Shown here: positions 16,752 through 24,583 of the stretch, piece after piece
Position numbering within the stretch: the stretch's first letter is position 1
Layout of the letters: every line of letters starts with the position of its first letter
Assembly: GCF_007995055.1 (NCBI RefSeq)
Contig: NZ_VOQQ01000001.1
Span: 2,897,001-2,961,000, forward strand
Reading direction: 5' to 3'
Length of the DNA: 64,000 nt
From: Sphingosinicella ginsenosidimutans
GTDB taxonomy: Bacteria > Pseudomonadota > Alphaproteobacteria > Sphingomonadales > Sphingomonadaceae
Notes under the pieces: generated by a model
Database searches by the model: none
Told to the model about the DNA's origin: nothing
What the model saw: only the letters and a program-made list of their open reading frames with translations
Program-made: the position numbers and the translations under genes

Positions 16752-18100
16752 TGGCAATCGAGAAGGTCCTGATCGCGAATCGCGGCGAGATCGCGCTTCG
16801 CATCCATCGCGCCTGCCATGAAATGGGCATCAAGACGGTCGCGGTCCATTCGACCGCCGATGCCGACGCGATGCACGTCCGCCTTGCCGACGAGACGGTC
16901 TGCATCGGCCCGCCGCCGGCGAGCGAATCCTATCTCAACATCCCGGCCATCATCTCGGCGGCCGAGATCAGCCAGGCCGACGCGATCCATCCGGGCTACG
17001 GCTTCCTGTCCGAAAATGCCCGCTTCGCCGAGATCGTCGAGAGCCACGACATCATCTGGATCGGCCCGAAGCCCGAGCATATTCGCACGATGGGCGACAA
17101 GATCGAGGCGAAGCTGACGGCGGCCAGGCTCGGCCTTCCGCTCGTCCCCGGCTCCGACGGCCCGGTGGCGAGCATCGAGGAGGCGCGCAAGGTCGCCGCC
17201 GCGACTGGCTACCCGCTGATCGTCAAGGCAGCCTCGGGCGGCGGAGGGCGCGGCATGAAGGTCGTGACCTCGGCCGACAGCCTCGAAAGCCAGATTTCGC
17301 AGGCGCGCACCGAGGCGAAGAACGCGTTCGGCGACGCAACGGTCTATATCGAGAAATATCTCGGCGATCCGCGCCATGTCGAATTCCAGGTCTTCGGCGA
17401 CGGCCAGGGCAATGCGATCCACCTCGGCGAGCGCGACTGTTCGTTGCAGCGGCGCCATCAGAAGGTGCTCGAAGAGGCCCCCTCCCCAGCCATTTCGCCG
17501 GAGCAGCGCGAGGAAATGGGCCATCTCGTCGCCCGCGCCATGGCCGAAATGGGCTATCGCGGCGCCGGCACGATCGAGTTCCTCTACGAAAATGGCGAAT
17601 TCTACTTCATCGAGATGAACACCCGGCTCCAGGTCGAGCATCCGGTGACGGAGGCGATCACCGGGCTCGATCTTGTGCGCGAGCAGATCCGCATCGCCGA
17701 GGGCCACCCGCTGACGCTTCGTCAGCAGGACGTCGTGTTCCGCGGCCATGCGATCGAATGCCGGATCAATGCCGAGGATCCGCGCACCTTCGCGCCCTCG
17801 CCCGGCCAGGTCACCCAATATCACGCGCCGGGCGGCATGAATGTGCGCGTCGATAGCGGGCTCTACGCCGGCTATCGCGTACCGCCTTATTACGATTCGA
17901 TGATCGCCAAGCTGATCGTCTATGGAACGACGCGCAACGGCGCGCTGCGCCGCCTGCGGCGCGCGCTCGAGGAGTTCGTGATCGAGGGCGTCAAGACCAC
18001 GATCCCGCTCCACCAGGCGCTGCTTGACGATCCCGATTTCCAGGCCGGCGATTATACGATCAAGTGGCTGGAGGAATGGCTGAAGCGCGAAGAGAGCTGA
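16751..18100 (+). CDS. accC: Acetyl-CoA carboxylase biotin carboxylase subunit
   Basis: 449 residues, the family length. N-terminal [38 protein letters not shown]-grasp glycine loop [51 protein letters not shown], and the catalytic [14 protein letters not shown]. It carboxylates the biotin of AccB at the expense of ATP and bicarbonate. Translationally coupled to accB. Confidence 0.98.
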   Translation: MAIEKVLIANRGEIALRIHRACHEMGIKTVAVHSTADADAMHVRLADETVCIGPPPASESYLNIPAIISAAEISQADAIHPGYGFLSENARFAEIVESHDIIWIGPKPEHIRTMGDKIEAKLTAARLGLPLVPGSDGPVASIEEARKVAAATGYPLIVKAASGGGGRGMKVVTSADSLESQISQARTEAKNAFGDATVYIEKYLGDPRHVEFQVFGDGQGNAIHLGERDCSLQRRHQKVLEEAPSPAISPEQREEMGHLVARAMAEMGYRGAGTIEFLYENGEFYFIEMNTRLQVEHPVTEAITGLDLVREQIRIAEGHPLTLRQQDVVFRGHAIECRINAEDPRTFAPSPGQVTQYHAPGGMNVRVDSGLYAGYRVPPYYDSMIAKLIVYGTTRNGALRRLRRALEEFVIEGVKTTIPLHQALLDDPDFQAGDYTIKWLEEWLKREES

Positions 18101-18101
18101 G

Positions 18102-18119
18102 GCCGCCTCGCGAGGCGGC
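18102..18119. other. Perfect 18-bp palindrome after accC
   Basis: GCCGCCTCG directly followed by CGAGGCGGC, just after the accC stop and before the hydrolase gene. No T-run follows, so it may be an mRNA-stabilising hairpin or attenuator rather than a strong terminator. Confidence 0.5.
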
Positions 18120-18137
18120 GCCGGGGGAGAATGATCG

Positions 18138-19019
18138 ATGCTGCGCCGTGTCGTCCTTGTCGCCTTGCTGATTCTCGCCGCCCCCGCCGCAGCGCAGTTC
18201 GTGCCGCAGCATGGCGTGACGCTGCCACTCTGGCCCAGCGGCGCGCCCGGATCGGAAGCGCGCGCGCATGAGCCGGAAGTCGCGCAGGATTACTGGGTCC
18301 GCAACATCCATGATCCCAGCGTGACCATGTTCGCGCCCGATCCGGGCCATGCCAATGGCGCGGCGGTGATCGTCTTTCCGGGCGGCGGGCACGAATTGCT
18401 CGTCTGGACGAACGAGGGGCTGAACGTCGCGCGCACGCTCAACCGGATGGGCATCACCGTCTTCGTCCTCAAATACCGCCTCGCGCGCGAGGCCGGCTCG
18501 ACCTACACGATCGAGCGCGACGCCGCCGGGGATGCCCGCCGCGCCGTGCGCTTCGTTCGCGCCCATGCCGGCGATTATGGGGTCGATCCCCATCGGATCG
18601 GGGTGATGGGCTTTTCCGCCGGCGGCGAGCTGGTGAGCCTGATCGCCGACAATCCCGATCCAGGCCTCAACCCGGCGCGCGATGCGATCGACCGCGCGGA
18701 CGCCCGCCCCGATTTCCAGATCCTCGTCTTTCCCGGCCCGCTCGGCGTTCCTGCGCGGGCGGTGGACCATGCGCCGCCCGCCTTCCTGGTCGCCGGCTCG
18801 CGCGATCCGTGCTGCGCCGCCCCGACCGTCCAGCTCTACGAGCAGCTTCGCCTCGCCGGCGTCTCGGCGGAGCTTCACATGTATGCGGAGGCCGGCCACG
18901 CCTTCAACATCGACGAATCGAACCGACTCTCGGTGATCCACTGGCCCGATCGTCTTGCCGACTGGCTCGCCGACGGCGGCTGGCTCGACGGCCGCGCGCG
19001 GGCGACAGCCCCCCACTGA
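18138..19019 (+). CDS. Secreted alpha/beta-hydrolase, acetylesterase-like
   Basis: 293 residues with a signal peptide (MLRRVVLVALLILAAPAAAQ). The fold is visible in VIVFPGGGHELLVWTNEGLNVARTLNRMGITVFVLKYRLA, the nucleophile elbow GFSAGGELV and the C-terminal His in EAGHAFNIDES. This group includes secreted carbohydrate or xylan esterases (BD-FAE/Axe-like); the substrate is not determined. The ATG at 18138 follows GGGGGAG, 37 nt after accC. Confidence 0.85.
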   Translation: MLRRVVLVALLILAAPAAAQFVPQHGVTLPLWPSGAPGSEARAHEPEVAQDYWVRNIHDPSVTMFAPDPGHANGAAVIVFPGGGHELLVWTNEGLNVARTLNRMGITVFVLKYRLAREAGSTYTIERDAAGDARRAVRFVRAHAGDYGVDPHRIGVMGFSAGGELVSLIADNPDPGLNPARDAIDRADARPDFQILVFPGPLGVPARAVDHAPPAFLVAGSRDPCCAAPTVQLYEQLRLAGVSAELHMYAEAGHAFNIDESNRLSVIHWPDRLADWLADGGWLDGRARATAPH

Positions 19020-19054
19020 TCGCGGCAAGCATGAAACCGGCCGTCGCGATCGCC

Positions 19055-19079
19055 GGAACCGTCGCTTTTCCCAAACGTA
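19055..19079 (+). promoter_or_regulatory. EcfG-like promoter
   Basis: GGAAC (19055-19059), 16-nt spacer, CGTA (19076-19079): one mismatch from CGTT. It lies 43 nt upstream of the small Trp/Arg-rich secreted protein. Confidence 0.5.
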
Positions 19080-19122
19080 AACCACTCCAGACAGGGCGCA
19101 TTTCCGTTTGGAGGTAAGCGAG

Positions 19123-19410
19123 ATGAAACTGCTCCCAATGATCGCCGCCGCGGGTGTCGCGGCATCGCTCATCGCCATTCCGGCGAGCCCGGCGAGCGCA
19201 CAGCGCGGCTATTACGACCGCCACCATCGTGGCGGTCCCGGCTGGAACCGATGGCGCGAACGCCGTGTCGCCGGCCCCGGCTGGTACGGTCCGGTGTGGC
19301 ACGGCGTACGCGGCCCGCATTATGGCTGGTATCGCTGGAACAACCGCTTCTACCGCAATTGCAGCTGGCGCTGGGGTCGTCATCACCGCCGCGTCTGGCG
19401 CTGTTGGTAG
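19123..19410 (+). CDS. Small secreted Trp/Arg/His/Tyr-rich protein
   Basis: 95 residues: signal peptide (MKLLPMIAAAGVAASLIAIPASPASA) followed by a very basic, aromatic mature part rich in W, R, H, Y and G, with two cysteines near the C-terminus (NCSW and RCW). Similar short proteins are common in sphingomonads; function unknown. A strong GGAGG site precedes the ATG at 19123. A near-consensus EcfG promoter suggests stress induction. Confidence 0.82.
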   Translation: MKLLPMIAAAGVAASLIAIPASPASAQRGYYDRHHRGGPGWNRWRERRVAGPGWYGPVWHGVRGPHYGWYRWNNRFYRNCSWRWGRHHRRVWRCW

Positions 19411-19458
19411 GCACCGAAGCCGGTTGGATTGCCCCGGCCGCTCGTGCATAGGGGCGGC

Positions 19459-19800
19459 ATGAAAGCGACCATCTGGCACAACCCGAACTGCTCGACCTCG
19501 CGCAAGGTGCTGGCGCATTTGCGCGAGGCCGGGGCCGACGTCTCCGTCATCGAATATCTCAAGACGCCGCCGACGCGCGATGAGTTGGAACGGCTGTTCG
19601 ACCGTGCCGGCATGACGCCGCGCGAAGGGCTGAGGATGAAGGAGGCCGGCGCGAAAGCGCTGGTCGCGCGCGGCGCCGACGACGCTGCGATCCTCGACGC
19701 CATGGCCGCCGATCCGATCCTGATCGAACGACCGCTCGTCGAAACCGAAAAGGGCGTCCGGCTGGCCCGGCCGCTGGAGAAGGCGGACGAGATACTCTAG
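19459..19800 (+). CDS. ArsC-family (thioredoxin-fold) reductase
   Basis: 113 residues of the ArsC/YffB glutaredoxin-linked family: IWHNPNCSTSRKVLAHLREAG with the catalytic cysteine, VIEYLKTPPTRDELERL, and DPILIERPLVETEKGVRLARP with arginines expected for arsenate binding. No arsenic resistance genes are nearby, so it may be a housekeeping YffB-like thiol enzyme. It ends 25 nt before aat. Confidence 0.88.
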   Translation: MKATIWHNPNCSTSRKVLAHLREAGADVSVIEYLKTPPTRDELERLFDRAGMTPREGLRMKEAGAKALVARGADDAAILDAMAADPILIERPLVETEKGVRLARPLEKADEIL

Positions 19801-19825
19801 CGGGAGGGCAGGTCCGGCGGCAGCG

Positions 19826-20557
19826 ATGGCGATCGACCCTGAAATGCTGCTGCGCGCCTATGCCGCGGGGGTCTTCCCGATGGCCGACAGCCGCGATGCC
19901 GATGAGGTCTACTGGGTCGAACCCCGCCGCCGCGCGATCCTTCCGCTCGATCGATTCCATCTTTCAAGATCGCTTCGCAAGACACTGAAATCCGATCGCT
20001 TCGAAGTGACTCGCGACCGGGCGTTCGCTGAAGTCGTGCTGCGATGCGCGGGGCGCGACGAAACCTGGATCAATGCGGAGATCGAGGAGAGCTACGGCGT
20101 TCTGCACCGCCGCGGTTTCGCTCATTCCATCGAGACATGGGACGAAGGCCGGCTGGTCGGCGGCCTCTACGGCGTCCGCCTCGGCCGCGCCTTTTTCGGC
20201 GAGAGCATGTTTTCGGATGTCACCGACGCGTCGAAGGTCGCGCTCGCCTGGCTCGTCGCGCGCCTCAGGATCGGCGGTTTCATCCTGCTCGACTGCCAGT
20301 TCATGACCGGCCACCTGAGGAGCCTCGGCGCGATCGAGGTCGCGCAGGACGATTATCTCTCGCTGTTGGCGGCAGCCGTTGGCGGAGACGCCCCCTCCGC
20401 TGGAGCCGCCGGCGATGCTGTCGCGGCCGCGGGCGAAGGCGCCGCCTCGTTCGACGCGCTCGACGAATTGCTCGCCGCCCGCGCGCCCGATGCGGCCGGC
20501 GCCGGCGTGCCGCCTTCCGGATGCGTCATCGCGCAGCTCTTGGCCCAGACGTCGTAG
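19826..20557 (+). CDS. aat: Leucyl/phenylalanyl-tRNA--protein transferase
   Basis: 243 residues. Transfers Leu or Phe from tRNA to N-terminal Arg/Lys, feeding the ClpS/ClpAP N-end rule. Diagnostic segments are LLRAYAAGVFPMADSRDADEVYWVEPRRRAILPL, ETWDEGRLVGGLYGVRLGRAFFGESMFS and DCQFMTGHLRSLGA. The conserved domain ends near residue 185; the last ~60 residues are low-complexity Ala-rich and are encoded opposite to the tail of the convergent DUF2155 gene (205-bp overlap). Confidence 0.95.
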   Translation: MAIDPEMLLRAYAAGVFPMADSRDADEVYWVEPRRRAILPLDRFHLSRSLRKTLKSDRFEVTRDRAFAEVVLRCAGRDETWINAEIEESYGVLHRRGFAHSIETWDEGRLVGGLYGVRLGRAFFGESMFSDVTDASKVALAWLVARLRIGGFILLDCQFMTGHLRSLGAIEVAQDDYLSLLAAAVGGDAPSAGAAGDAVAAAGEGAASFDALDELLAARAPDAAGAGVPPSGCVIAQLLAQTS

Positions 20558-20985
20558 ATCGGGTGCTCGACGACATTCAGGCCGGGCGATTCCTTGTAGA
20601 GCCAGCCGGAGAAGATCCGCTGGAACTGGCCTTGCGGGTTGCGCACGTCGACCTGGACGAAGGCGCCGGTCAGCTGCTGGACCTCCCACGGCGCGGTCGT
20701 CTCGCAGGCGCGCAGCCGCACGATGACGTCGCCGACCCGCACTGACTGGCCCGGCCGCAGCGTGAGGTCGCGGGTCGCGCCGGTGCGCTTGTTGAGCAGG
20801 CCGAGCACGGCGACGCGCTGCGCCATCGGCGTCGTCCCCGCCGGCTCGCGGGTCGCCGTCTGCGGAATGTCGACGGTCTCGATTTCCTCATTGCCTTCCG
20901 CATTCTGGACCGGCGCGCCGGTGGGCCCGCAGGCGGCGAGCGCGGCAAGGCCCACGCAAAGCGCGAAAGTCCGGCGCGAAGCCAT
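20353..20985 (-). CDS. DUF2155 lipoprotein
   Basis: 210 residues. N-terminal lipobox region (FALCVGLAALAACGP), then the DUF2155 domain: LGLLNKRTGATRDLTLRPGQSVRVGDVIVRLRACETTAPWE, VDVRNPQGQFQRIFSGWLYKESPGLNVVEHPIYDVWAKSC. After about residue 160 a low-complexity Ala/Pro/Ser tail overlaps the aat 3' end on the other strand. The family is widespread in alphaproteobacteria and usually sits beside an NDUFA12-like gene, as here (3 nt apart). Molecular function unknown. Confidence 0.92.
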   Translation of the reverse strand: MASRRTFALCVGLAALAACGPTGAPVQNAEGNEEIETVDIPQTATREPAGTTPMAQRVAVLGLLNKRTGATRDLTLRPGQSVRVGDVIVRLRACETTAPWEVQQLTGAFVQVDVRNPQGQFQRIFSGWLYKESPGLNVVEHPIYDVWAKSCAMTHPEGGTPAPAASGARAASNSSSASNEAAPSPAAATASPAAPAEGASPPTAAANSER

Positions 20986-20988
20986 GTC

Positions 20989-21363
20989 TCAGTCGGGCGT
21001 CCAGGCCTGATAGTCCCCGCTCGCGCGGGCGCGATGCCCGCCGCGCTCCAGCGCCCCTGAGGGGCGATAGGCCAACGGCGTGCCGGTGAGGTTCGGCATC
21101 GGATCCTTGAGGAACTTGGGCGCTGGCGGAAGCGCGCGCTCCGGCACGTCGTCGATCTGGCGGGTCAGCCAGGCATACCAGTCGGGCGGCACGCGGCTGA
21201 CGTCGTTGGAGCCATTGTAGATCACCCAGCGCCGCCCGGCGCCTTCGCGATAGACGTTGCCGTTCGAGTCCTCGCCCACGGTGACGCCGTGCCGCCAGCT
21301 GAACAACGTCGTGCCCAGGGACGCGCCTTCCCACCAGGTGAAGAGATTCTTGAAGAAGCCCAT
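20989..21363 (-). CDS. NDUFA12-family complex I accessory subunit
   Basis: 124 residues: MGFFKNLFTWWEGASLGTTLFSWRHGVTVGEDSNGNVYRE, RRWVIYNGSNDVSRVPPDWYAWLTRQIDDVPE and the family end with PNLTGTPLAYRPSGAL. Homologue of the mitochondrial complex I accessory subunit B17.2, found in alphaproteobacteria. It is followed after 3 nt by the DUF2155 gene. Confidence 0.95.
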   Translation of the reverse strand: MGFFKNLFTWWEGASLGTTLFSWRHGVTVGEDSNGNVYREGAGRRWVIYNGSNDVSRVPPDWYAWLTRQIDDVPERALPPAPKFLKDPMPNLTGTPLAYRPSGALERGGHRARASGDYQAWTPD

Positions 21364-21411
21364 ATGTCGGCGCCTAGCGCCGATGGCGCCTCGCGCGCAA
21401 GCCTCGGCGGA

Positions 21412-22008
21412 TCAGGCGGCCTCGACCTCGACCGCGAGCGGCCCCTTGCGCCCCTCGGCGACGCGGGCGCGCAGCGGCTGTTCGGGAACGAGATCGCCGA
21501 GCCCGCCGCGCCGCACCGTTTCCATATGCACGAAAATGTCCTGCGATTCGTCGTCCGGCCTGACGAGGAATCCGTAACCGCGCAGGCGGTTGAACCATTT
21601 GACCTTGACCGGTTCGAACGGCCCCGCCTCGTCGAGCAGCGCGGCCGGATCGATCCGGTCGGCGCCGGGTGCGACCGACTGGCGGTTGAGCTCCGGGACC
21701 ACCGCCTGGCTGAGGTCGATCGACAGCACCTTGCGGGCCTGGAGCCCGCGCTCCTGATCCGCGACGAGCATCTCGATCCGTGCGCCCTCGGGCAGGCTGC
21801 GCCGGTCATGCTCCTTGAGCACGCTGAAATGGACGAGGACGTCGCCCCTCGCGCCCTCGCACACCGCGAAGCCGAAGCCACGCGTGGCGTCGAACCATTT
21901 GATCGCGCCGCTCATCCGCAGCAGCCCGTCGTCGTCCTCCTCATGCGCCGCGGACCCGCTTTCAGCGGGAACAGCCGTAAAACCAGCCGCCTCCTGGCGC
22001 GACGTCAT
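21412..22008 (-). CDS. Double cold-shock-domain protein
   Basis: 198 residues with two cold-shock domains: the first at about 32-97 ([27 protein letters not shown]) and the second at about 133-195 ([31 protein letters not shown]). Both keep RNP1-like and RNP2-like aromatic motifs for single-stranded nucleic acid binding. The acidic N-terminal 30 residues are variable. Such double-CSD proteins are typical of alphaproteobacteria. The region upstream of the start is relatively AT-rich and probably holds its promoter. Confidence 0.93.
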   Translation of the reverse strand: MTSRQEAAGFTAVPAESGSAAHEEDDDGLLRMSGAIKWFDATRGFGFAVCEGARGDVLVHFSVLKEHDRRSLPEGARIEMLVADQERGLQARKVLSIDLSQAVVPELNRQSVAPGADRIDPAALLDEAGPFEPVKVKWFNRLRGYGFLVRPDDESQDIFVHMETVRRGGLGDLVPEQPLRARVAEGRKGPLAVEVEAA

Positions 22009-22084
22009 CGCAAATCGACCCGGGTGTTGCAGTTGAAACTACCGTAAAACTAACATGGATTTGGGATTTGTGAACCGTCGCCAT

Positions 22085-22627
22085 TCACGCGGCGTCTTCC
22101 TCCGGGATTTCCCCGGGGCGCGCGCTGACGATCCGTCGGCAGATGCCGATGGAATGGCCGGCGCGGAGCATGGCCGCGAGCGCCTTCTCCCTTCCCTCGC
22201 GATCCGATTCGTCTTCCGCGAAAGGCCCGATTCGGCGGCGGCGCGCGAATCTGAGCGCGGCGTCCCAGGCGCCCTCTCTTGCGCTGGCGCGGGCCTCGGC
22301 GCCGTCTTCTTCGCCGACGCCGGCGGCTTTCAGCGCTTGGGCGACGCGGCGCGCGCCATATCCGCGCCGACCCAGCGAGGCCGCGCGGGCGACTGCGAAT
22401 GCGGCGTCATCGACATAGCCGAGATCGGCCATTTTCGCGATCAGCGCGTCGATCCGGGGCGGCTCGGCCTCCGCCCATCCGCGTTCGCGCAGCTTTCTCT
22501 CAAGATAAGCCGCGAGTTTCGCACGCGTCGTCGCGTAGCGTTCGGCATAGCGCAACGCCGCGCGCTCCAGCGTCGCTGGGTCCAGCGGCGGCCGTTGCCG
22601 AGCGTTGCGACGGTGCGTCATCGCCAT
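22085..22627 (-). CDS. recX: RecX-family regulatory protein
   Basis: About 180 residues. RecX modulates RecA filaments. The tandem three-helix repeats are visible: LERAALRYAERYATTRAKLAAYLERKLRERGW, IDALIAKMADLGYVDDAAFAVARAASLGRRGYGARRVAQALKAAGV, and a third, more diverged repeat. The start is uncertain: ATG 22627 (MAMTHRR) is used, ATG 22621 is equally possible, and no strong ribosome-binding site is seen. recA is not adjacent. Confidence 0.85.
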   Translation of the reverse strand: MAMTHRRNARQRPPLDPATLERAALRYAERYATTRAKLAAYLERKLRERGWAEAEPPRIDALIAKMADLGYVDDAAFAVARAASLGRRGYGARRVAQALKAAGVGEEDGAEARASAREGAWDAALRFARRRRIGPFAEDESDREGREKALAAMLRAGHSIGICRRIVSARPGEIPEEDAA

Positions 22628-22764
22628 GTTTGTGCCATAGTCGAGCCGGATTATGAACGCGCCTCGTCTTTTAAGGGACTCGCTGGACAGCAATTTCGGG
22701 GCGCTTGACCCCCTTGATGAGGATTCAGCCGGACGTGCTTGACCTTGAAGGCCGGGAGAAGCCG

Positions 22765-24513
22765 ATGACGATGGCCACCCCAGCAGGGCTTCAGCCCACG
22801 CCGACCCATGACGATCTGCCTCGCCGCTTCGCCGATTTCGCGACGATGCCGGAGGCGCTGGATTATGCCGCCCGCGGTGTGCGCGGCCTCAATTTCCACG
22901 ACGCGCGCGGCAAGCTCGTGCGCGCCTACCCTTATGGCGAGTTGCGCGAAGATGCGCTGGACAATGCCGCCCGGCTGATCGCCCGCGGCGTCGCCCCCGG
23001 GCAGAGGATCGCGCTCGTCGCCGAGACCTCGCCTGAATTCGTCGCCCTCTTCTTCGGTGCGCTCTACGCGGGGGCGTGGCCGGTGCCGCTTCCGCTGCCG
23101 ACCTCGTTCGGGGGCCGCGAGGCCTATGTGGATCAGCTGACGGTCCAGCTCGACAGCGCCGATCCGACGCTGTTCCTCTACCCGCCCGAACTGGCCGGCA
23201 TGGCGGGAGAAGCGGCCAAGTCGCTCGGCGCGGCCGGGCTCGACTGGACCGCCTTCGGCGCCGAGCCAGCGGTGCGCGGGCCGCTGCCCGAGGCGCAGCC
23301 GGACGACATCGCCTATCTCCAATATTCGAGCGGATCGACGCGATTCCCGCATGGCGTCGCGATCACCCATCGCGCCTTGCTCTCCAACCTCGCGGCGCAC
23401 AGCCACGGGATGAAGATGGGGCCGACCGATCGGGGTGTCTCCTGGCTGCCCTTCTATCACGACATGGGCCTGGTCGGCTGCCTTCTCTCCACCGTCGCGA
23501 ACCAGATGTCGGTCGATTATCTGAAGACCGAGGATTTCGCCCGCCGTCCGCTGGCATGGCTGGATCTCATCAGCCGCAACCAGGGCACGACGATGAGCTA
23601 TTCGCCGACCTTCGGCTACGACATCTGCGCGCGACGCGTGTCGAGCCAGCTGGACGTCGCCGAGCGCTTCGATCTGTCGCGCTGGCGGGTTGCGGGCAAC
23701 GGCGCCGACATGATCCGGCCCGATGTCATGCAGGCCTTCGTCGACACCTTCGCCCCGGCCGGGTTCAGGGCGTCGAGCTTCCTGCCGAGCTATGGCCTTG
23801 CCGAGGCGACGCTCGCCGTCTCGATCATGCCGCCGGGCGAGGGAATCGTCGTCGAGACGGTGGAGGAGACTTTGCTCGCGGGCGGCACCGCGGGCGAGCG
23901 CGATCGGCCGCAGCGCTACCGCGCCGTCGTGAATTGCGGCCGTCCGGTGCGCGACATGACGGTCGAGATACGCGGCGAGGACGGACGCCCGCTCGGCGAG
24001 CGCGAAATCGGCAAGGTCCATTGCCGCGGCGCCTCGGTCATGGTCGGCTATTTCCGCGACGAGGCTGCGACCAGGGCCTGCCTTGACGGCGACGGATGGC
24101 TCGACACGGGCGACATGGGCTACATGTCGAACGGCTATCTCTACATCGTCGGCCGTGCCAAGGACATGATCATCATCAACGGCAAGAACCACTGGCCGCA
24201 GGACATCGAATGGGCGGTGGAGCAGCTGCCGGGGTTCAAGGCCGGGGACATCGCCGCCTTTGCGATCACCACGCCGGGCGGCGAGGAGACGCCGGCGGTG
24301 CTCGTCCAGTGCCGCACGTCCGATCCGGAGGAGCGCGGCAAGCTCAAGGACCTCATTCGCGAGCGGGTGCGCGCCATCACCGGGATGAACTGCGTCATCG
24401 AGCTGGTTCCGCCGCGATCGTTGCCGCGGACGAGCTCGGGCAAGCTGTCGCGCGCCAAGGCCCGCAACCTTTATCTCTCGGGCGAGATCGAGACCTACGA
24501 CATCGCCGCGTAA
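22765..24513 (+). CDS. Fatty acyl-AMP ligase (FAAL-type adenylate-forming enzyme)
   Basis: 582 residues. Activates fatty acids as acyl-adenylates for transfer to an acyl carrier protein rather than CoA. The P-loop reads YLQYSSGSTRFPHGV, typical of FAAL rather than acyl-CoA ligases; later motifs are SYGLAEATLAVS, WLDTGDMGYM, GRAKDMIIINGKNHWPQDIEW and the C-terminal lysine in TSSGKLSRAKA. The ATG at 22765 follows GGGAGA. It is divergent from recX. No acyl carrier protein or polyketide synthase gene is beside it, so its product class is unknown; sphingolipid or other lipid synthesis is possible. Confidence 0.9.
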   Translation: MTMATPAGLQPTPTHDDLPRRFADFATMPEALDYAARGVRGLNFHDARGKLVRAYPYGELREDALDNAARLIARGVAPGQRIALVAETSPEFVALFFGALYAGAWPVPLPLPTSFGGREAYVDQLTVQLDSADPTLFLYPPELAGMAGEAAKSLGAAGLDWTAFGAEPAVRGPLPEAQPDDIAYLQYSSGSTRFPHGVAITHRALLSNLAAHSHGMKMGPTDRGVSWLPFYHDMGLVGCLLSTVANQMSVDYLKTEDFARRPLAWLDLISRNQGTTMSYSPTFGYDICARRVSSQLDVAERFDLSRWRVAGNGADMIRPDVMQAFVDTFAPAGFRASSFLPSYGLAEATLAVSIMPPGEGIVVETVEETLLAGGTAGERDRPQRYRAVVNCGRPVRDMTVEIRGEDGRPLGEREIGKVHCRGASVMVGYFRDEAATRACLDGDGWLDTGDMGYMSNGYLYIVGRAKDMIIINGKNHWPQDIEWAVEQLPGFKAGDIAAFAITTPGGEETPAVLVQCRTSDPEERGKLKDLIRERVRAITGMNCVIELVPPRSLPRTSSGKLSRAKARNLYLSGEIETYDIAA

Positions 24514-24583
24514 CCGCATCGTGCGACCAGTTAGGATAACCCTTCCCTAACGCTTTTGAGAATATGGCGTTCGTCGGAGCGCC

